Below, one piece after another: positions 60,983 through 64,000 of a DNA stretch of 64,000 bases; the stretch's first letter is position 1, and each line of letters opens with the position of its first letter. A program made the translations under genes and the position numbers. A model generated the notes under the pieces. It was not told the origin of the DNA. It saw only the letters and a program-made list of their open reading frames with translations, and did no database searches. The stretch covers positions 1-64,000 of the forward strand of contig JAKAKD010000031.1 in the NCBI GenBank assembly GCA_021824635.1, written 5' to 3'. This DNA comes from Bacteroidota bacterium (GTDB lineage: Bacteria; Bacteroidota; Ignavibacteria; Ignavibacteriales; Melioribacteraceae).

Positions 60983-62998
60983 TTATTTAATCATCTTTTT
61001 CAATTTATCAATTTCATCGCGCATATTTGCTGCACGTTCAAATTCCAAATCCTTTGCTGCGGCAAGCATTTCTTCTGTCATTTGTTCTAATAATTCTTTA
61101 CGCTGATCATCTGTCATATATTTTACAACAGGTTCGGCTACTTTCATAAATGCATTATCTTCTTTTTCATAATCCTTCTTCCGGACATCTGCAATTGAAG
61201 TGGCGTTCATAATCTCTTCAACGCTTTTAAAAATTGTCGTTGGAGTTATGTTGTGTTCCTGGTTGTATTCCGTCTGAAGTTTGCGCCTGCGTGTTGTTTC
61301 TTCTATTGTTTTGCGCATTGATTCTGTAATTTTATCCGCATACATAATTACTCTGCCGTTTACATTGCGTGCGGTACGTCCTGCTGTTTGCATAAGTGAT
61401 CTTTCGCTTCGAAGAAATCCTTCTTTATCTGCATCAAGAATAGCAACAAGAGAAACTTCCGGCAAGTCCAAACCTTCCCGCAATAAATTTACTCCGACCA
61501 AAACATCAAACTCGCCAATGCGAAGATCTCTGATAATTTCAACACGTTCCAATGCATCAACTTCGCTGTGAATGTATCTGACTTTAATTTTCAGTTTATC
61601 TAAATAGTCGGTTAAATCTTCCGCCATCTTTTTTGTGAGTGTTGTAACAAGTACGCGTTCTTTCAACACAACCCGCTTCCGAATTTCACCAATCAAATCA
61701 TCAATCTGTCCTTTCACCGGACGGACTTCGATTTCCGGATCGAGCAAACCCGTAGGACGAATTACCTGTTCTACAAATGTTCCGTTGCTGCGCGTGAATT
61801 CATAATCAGAGGGAGTTGCGCTTACATAAATCATTTGATTCGTCATCGCATCAAACTCTTCGAATTTGAGCGGTCGGTTATCAAGCGCGGAAGGAAGCCG
61901 GAATCCATATTCGACTAATACTTCTTTTCGCGAGCGATCTCCGTTATACATTCCGCGTATCTGCGGAATTGTTACGTGAGATTCATCTACAATTAACAGA
62001 TAATCTTTAGGAAAATAATCGAACAGACAATATGGTCTTGAACCGGGAGTGCGGGCATCCATATGCCGTGAATAATTTTCAATTCCGGAACAGTATCCTA
62101 TCTCGCGCATCATCTCGATATCGTATTTGGTTCGTTGTTCAAGCCGTTGAGCTTCAACATATTTTTCTTGAGACCAAAAATATTTTAATTGCTCGCGGAG
62201 TTCCTCTTCGATAGAAATGATTGCGCGGTTAACTTGATCTCGGGTGGTAACAAAATATTTTGCCGGGTAAATGGGAATTGAATCAACTTCACGAATTACA
62301 TCTCCGGTTATTGAATCAATGATTGATAGCCGCTCTATCTCGTCTCCCCAAAATTCAATTCTGACAGCTTCTTCGTATTGATATGCCGGAATAATTTCTA
62401 CAACATCACCGCGCGCGCGAAAAGTGCCGCGAGTAAAATCTGCATCATTTCTTGTGTAATAAACGTCAATCAAGTTGCGCAAAAGTTTTTTTCTTTCAAT
62501 TATTTGTCCTTTACGGAGAAATATTATCTGCCGCGCGTATTCTTCCGGCGCACCTATTCCGTAAATACAGCTCACACTTGCAACAATTATAACATCGTTT
62601 CTGCCTTCGATGAGAGAAGTGGTCGCTTTCAATCTCAAACGGTCAATCTCTTCGTTCACAGAAAAATCTTTTTCGATAAAAAGATCGCGCTTAACTACGT
62701 AAGCTTCCGGCTGATAATAATCGTAATAGCTTATGAAGAACTCAACAGCGTTGTTGGGAAAGAAAGATTTGAATTCGGAAAAGAGCTGAGCTGCAAGAGT
62801 TTTGTTGTGAGAAATTATAAGTGTTGGGCGGTTGTATTCTTTAATTATGTTGCTCATCGTATAAGTTTTGCCGCTTCCCGTAACACCCAGCAAAACTTGA
62901 TGCTTATCCCCGCGCTTTAACCCTTCCAGCAATTCAGCAATTGCTTTCGGCTGATCGCCCGATGGTTCGTAACTTGAAACTAATTCGAATTTGTTCAT
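60983..62998 (-). CDS. uvrB: excinuclease ABC subunit B
   Basis: 671 residues. Walker A GVTGSGKT (38-45), the beta-hairpin region [12 protein letters not shown] that clamps damaged [12 protein letters not shown] (Walker B), and helicase motifs including [14 protein letters not shown] near 540-555. The last 40 residues, a UVR domain ([20 protein letters not shown]), bind UvrC. It acts in nucleotide excision repair with UvrA and UvrC, neither of which is in the window. Confidence 0.97.
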   Translation of the reverse strand: MNKFELVSSYEPSGDQPKAIAELLEGLKRGDKHQVLLGVTGSGKTYTMSNIIKEYNRPTLIISHNKTLAAQLFSEFKSFFPNNAVEFFISYYDYYQPEAYVVKRDLFIEKDFSVNEEIDRLRLKATTSLIEGRNDVIIVASVSCIYGIGAPEEYARQIIFLRKGQIIERKKLLRNLIDVYYTRNDADFTRGTFRARGDVVEIIPAYQYEEAVRIEFWGDEIERLSIIDSITGDVIREVDSIPIYPAKYFVTTRDQVNRAIISIEEELREQLKYFWSQEKYVEAQRLEQRTKYDIEMMREIGYCSGIENYSRHMDARTPGSRPYCLFDYFPKDYLLIVDESHVTIPQIRGMYNGDRSRKEVLVEYGFRLPSALDNRPLKFEEFDAMTNQMIYVSATPSDYEFTRSNGTFVEQVIRPTGLLDPEIEVRPVKGQIDDLIGEIRKRVVLKERVLVTTLTKKMAEDLTDYLDKLKIKVRYIHSEVDALERVEIIRDLRIGEFDVLVGVNLLREGLDLPEVSLVAILDADKEGFLRSERSLMQTAGRTARNVNGRVIMYADKITESMRKTIEETTRRRKLQTEYNQEHNITPTTIFKSVEEIMNATSIADVRKKDYEKEDNAFMKVAEPVVKYMTDDQRKELLEQMTEEMLAAAKDLEFERAANMRDEIDKLKKMIK

Positions 62999-63162
62999 TT
63001 TATTCCTTTACCCGACAAGCGTAACCGTGAATATATAAAATCGTGCTGTATCTAAACAAAAAATTCGATGCAACTGTTTAATCAAGGCAATAGATGAAAT
63101 ATTTTTTAATTTTACAGTGGAAGTAATTTTTCTATCATTCAGTTTTTCCATAAAGGGTTTCA

Positions 63163-63597
63163 ATGACAATACAAGAAACACAGGATGAAATTGTAAAAGA
63201 GTTTGAACAATATACAGACTGGGAAGATAAATACAAGCGAATAATAGATCTTGGTAGGCAGCTTGCCGCGATTAATGAAATTTACCGGACAGATAAATAC
63301 AAATTGAACGGCTGTCAAAGTCAGGTGTGGATTAACGCTAAACTGCAGGACGGCAAAATATTATTTGAAGCCGACAGTGATGCGGCTATTGTAAAAGGTT
63401 TGATAGCATTAATAATAAAAGTTTATTCGAATCATACTCCCGAAGAAATTCTTTCATCGCCTCCGGAGTTTATAAAAAAGATCGGTATTGATAATCATCT
63501 CTCTCCAACACGCCAAAACGGTCTCGGCGCAATGATGAAGCAAATTCAGATGTATGCGGTTGCGTTTAAAGCAATGGGTGTGAAAGGTGAAAAGTGA
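63163..63597 (+). CDS. sufE: SufE-like Fe-S assembly sulfur acceptor
   Basis: 144 residues. The sulfur-accepting cysteine is Cys51 in LNGCQSQVW, and the DWEDKYKRIIDLGRQL and LSPTRQNGLGAMMKQIQ helices are diagnostic for SufE. It accepts persulfide from a SufS-type desulfurase. The class V aminotransferase gene at 30.6 kb belongs to a different subgroup and is not adjacent, so no SufS partner is identified here. Confidence 0.93.
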   Translation: MTIQETQDEIVKEFEQYTDWEDKYKRIIDLGRQLAAINEIYRTDKYKLNGCQSQVWINAKLQDGKILFEADSDAAIVKGLIALIIKVYSNHTPEEILSSPPEFIKKIGIDNHLSPTRQNGLGAMMKQIQMYAVAFKAMGVKGEK

Positions 63598-63636
63598 GGC
63601 GAGAAAATTCTCAATTCGCCATTCTCAACTCTCAAT

Positions 63637-64000
63637 TTATTTATGCCTTCCCAAAAGTCCGTCTTCCAAACATTGATTGCACTCAAACTGAAGCGTGATG
63701 TGATGAACACCAAATTTTGATTCAAGCAATTTTTCAATCTTGGTTCTCAATATATCGCTTTCGCTGATTTTCATATCGCTAATGTTCACGTGTGCTTCTA
63801 GATGAACGTCATTGTCGCCGACGGTCCAAATGTGAATGTGGTGAATGTCTCCTACTTCGGAAATTTTTTCTACTTCTGTTTTAATTAAATCAAGAGAAAT
63901 GTCAGAGGGCGCGCCTTCCATCAAAACATGAATTGCCTCGCTGAGTATATCATAACTTTCTTTTATTATATAAAATCCGATCAATATTGTTAGAAGCGGA
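63637..64000 (-). CDS. cation diffusion facilitator transporter, C-terminal part (truncated by window)
   Basis: Only the last 121 codons are inside the window; the start lies beyond 64000. The final membrane helix (IGFYIIKESYDILSEAIHVLMEG) is followed by the cytoplasmic dimerisation domain of CDF transporters (VGDIHHIHIWTVGDNDVHLEAHVNI) with metal-binding His residues. A tail ECNQC near the C-terminus may bind metal. Exports Zn, Co, Cd or Fe by proton antiport. Confidence 0.9.
   Translation of the reverse strand, partial: PLLTILIGFYIIKESYDILSEAIHVLMEGAPSDISLDLIKTEVEKISEVGDIHHIHIWTVGDNDVHLEAHVNISDMKISESDILRTKIEKLLESKFGVHHITLQFECNQCLEDGLLGRHK

Noticed and set aside
63598-63620. Hairpin GGCGAGAAAATTCTCAATTCGCC as a terminator for sufE
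   Set aside because: Two mutually exclusive short stems and no following T run make it unconvincing.

Overview
The window is a 64 kb piece of a low-GC chromosome from a Gram-negative bacterium. Signal peptides, lipoboxes, a predicted outer-membrane beta-barrel, a DUF4159/DUF4175 pair, DUF3109, DUF2891, a GH92 glycosidase and a TIGR01976-type aminotransferase point to the Bacteroidota/Ignavibacteriota (FCB) group, most likely Ignavibacteria. That placement is inferred from gene content; there is no rRNA to test it. I see no rRNA, tRNA, CRISPR array, prophage or complete insertion sequence. Housekeeping genes (alr, rpoN, hslVU, valS, uvrB, sufE) lie among small, loosely linked metabolic operons.

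Layout. 0-17.5 kb is mostly minus strand: DinB-like/RluA/CutC/YgjV-like genes, an esterase, an atypical SDR, alr (plus), a 604-residue protein resembling FMN-dependent nitronate monooxygenases, a GH92 mannosidase, a pyrimidine salvage pair (yeast-type cytosine deaminase plus an ATP-cone/uridine kinase fusion), a D-cysteine desulfhydrase-like enzyme coupled to a secreted nitroreductase, DUF2891, YciI-like, an aldo/keto reductase and a cupin. 17.6-24.9 kb holds an M14 carboxypeptidase, an SDR, DUF3109-rpoN-methyltransferase and hslVU. 24.9-34.9 kb holds a lipoprotein cytochrome c with an outer-membrane barrel, a membrane-anchored MutS-like ATPase, an acid phosphatase-like lipoprotein, a frameshifted Gfo/Idh/MocA oxidoreductase, rubrerythrin, ppnP and valS.

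35.0-40.4 kb is the most accessory-looking part. A type II restriction-modification pair has a nuclease with the NgoMIV/Cfr10I CCGG-reading signature. It is followed by a TetR regulator with a palindromic operator, then a small bacterial microcompartment cluster: a PLP serine/threonine dehydratase-like enzyme, one BMC shell protein and a class II aldolase with a C-terminal encapsulation-peptide-like helix. 40.4-64 kb holds a lipid kinase, an M64 peptidase, DUF4159/DUF4175, a secreted metallo-hydrolase, a histidine kinase/receiver pair, a MOSC protein, a class D beta-lactamase next to a decayed S9 peptidase tail, an N-terminal-nucleophile asparaginase, a secreted C1 peptidase, uvrB, sufE and the end of a CDF transporter.

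The window also carries three copies of a dispersed palindromic intergenic repeat (about 10.97, 43.04 and 48.26 kb), several clear intrinsic terminators, and some short coding remnants that suggest ongoing gene decay.
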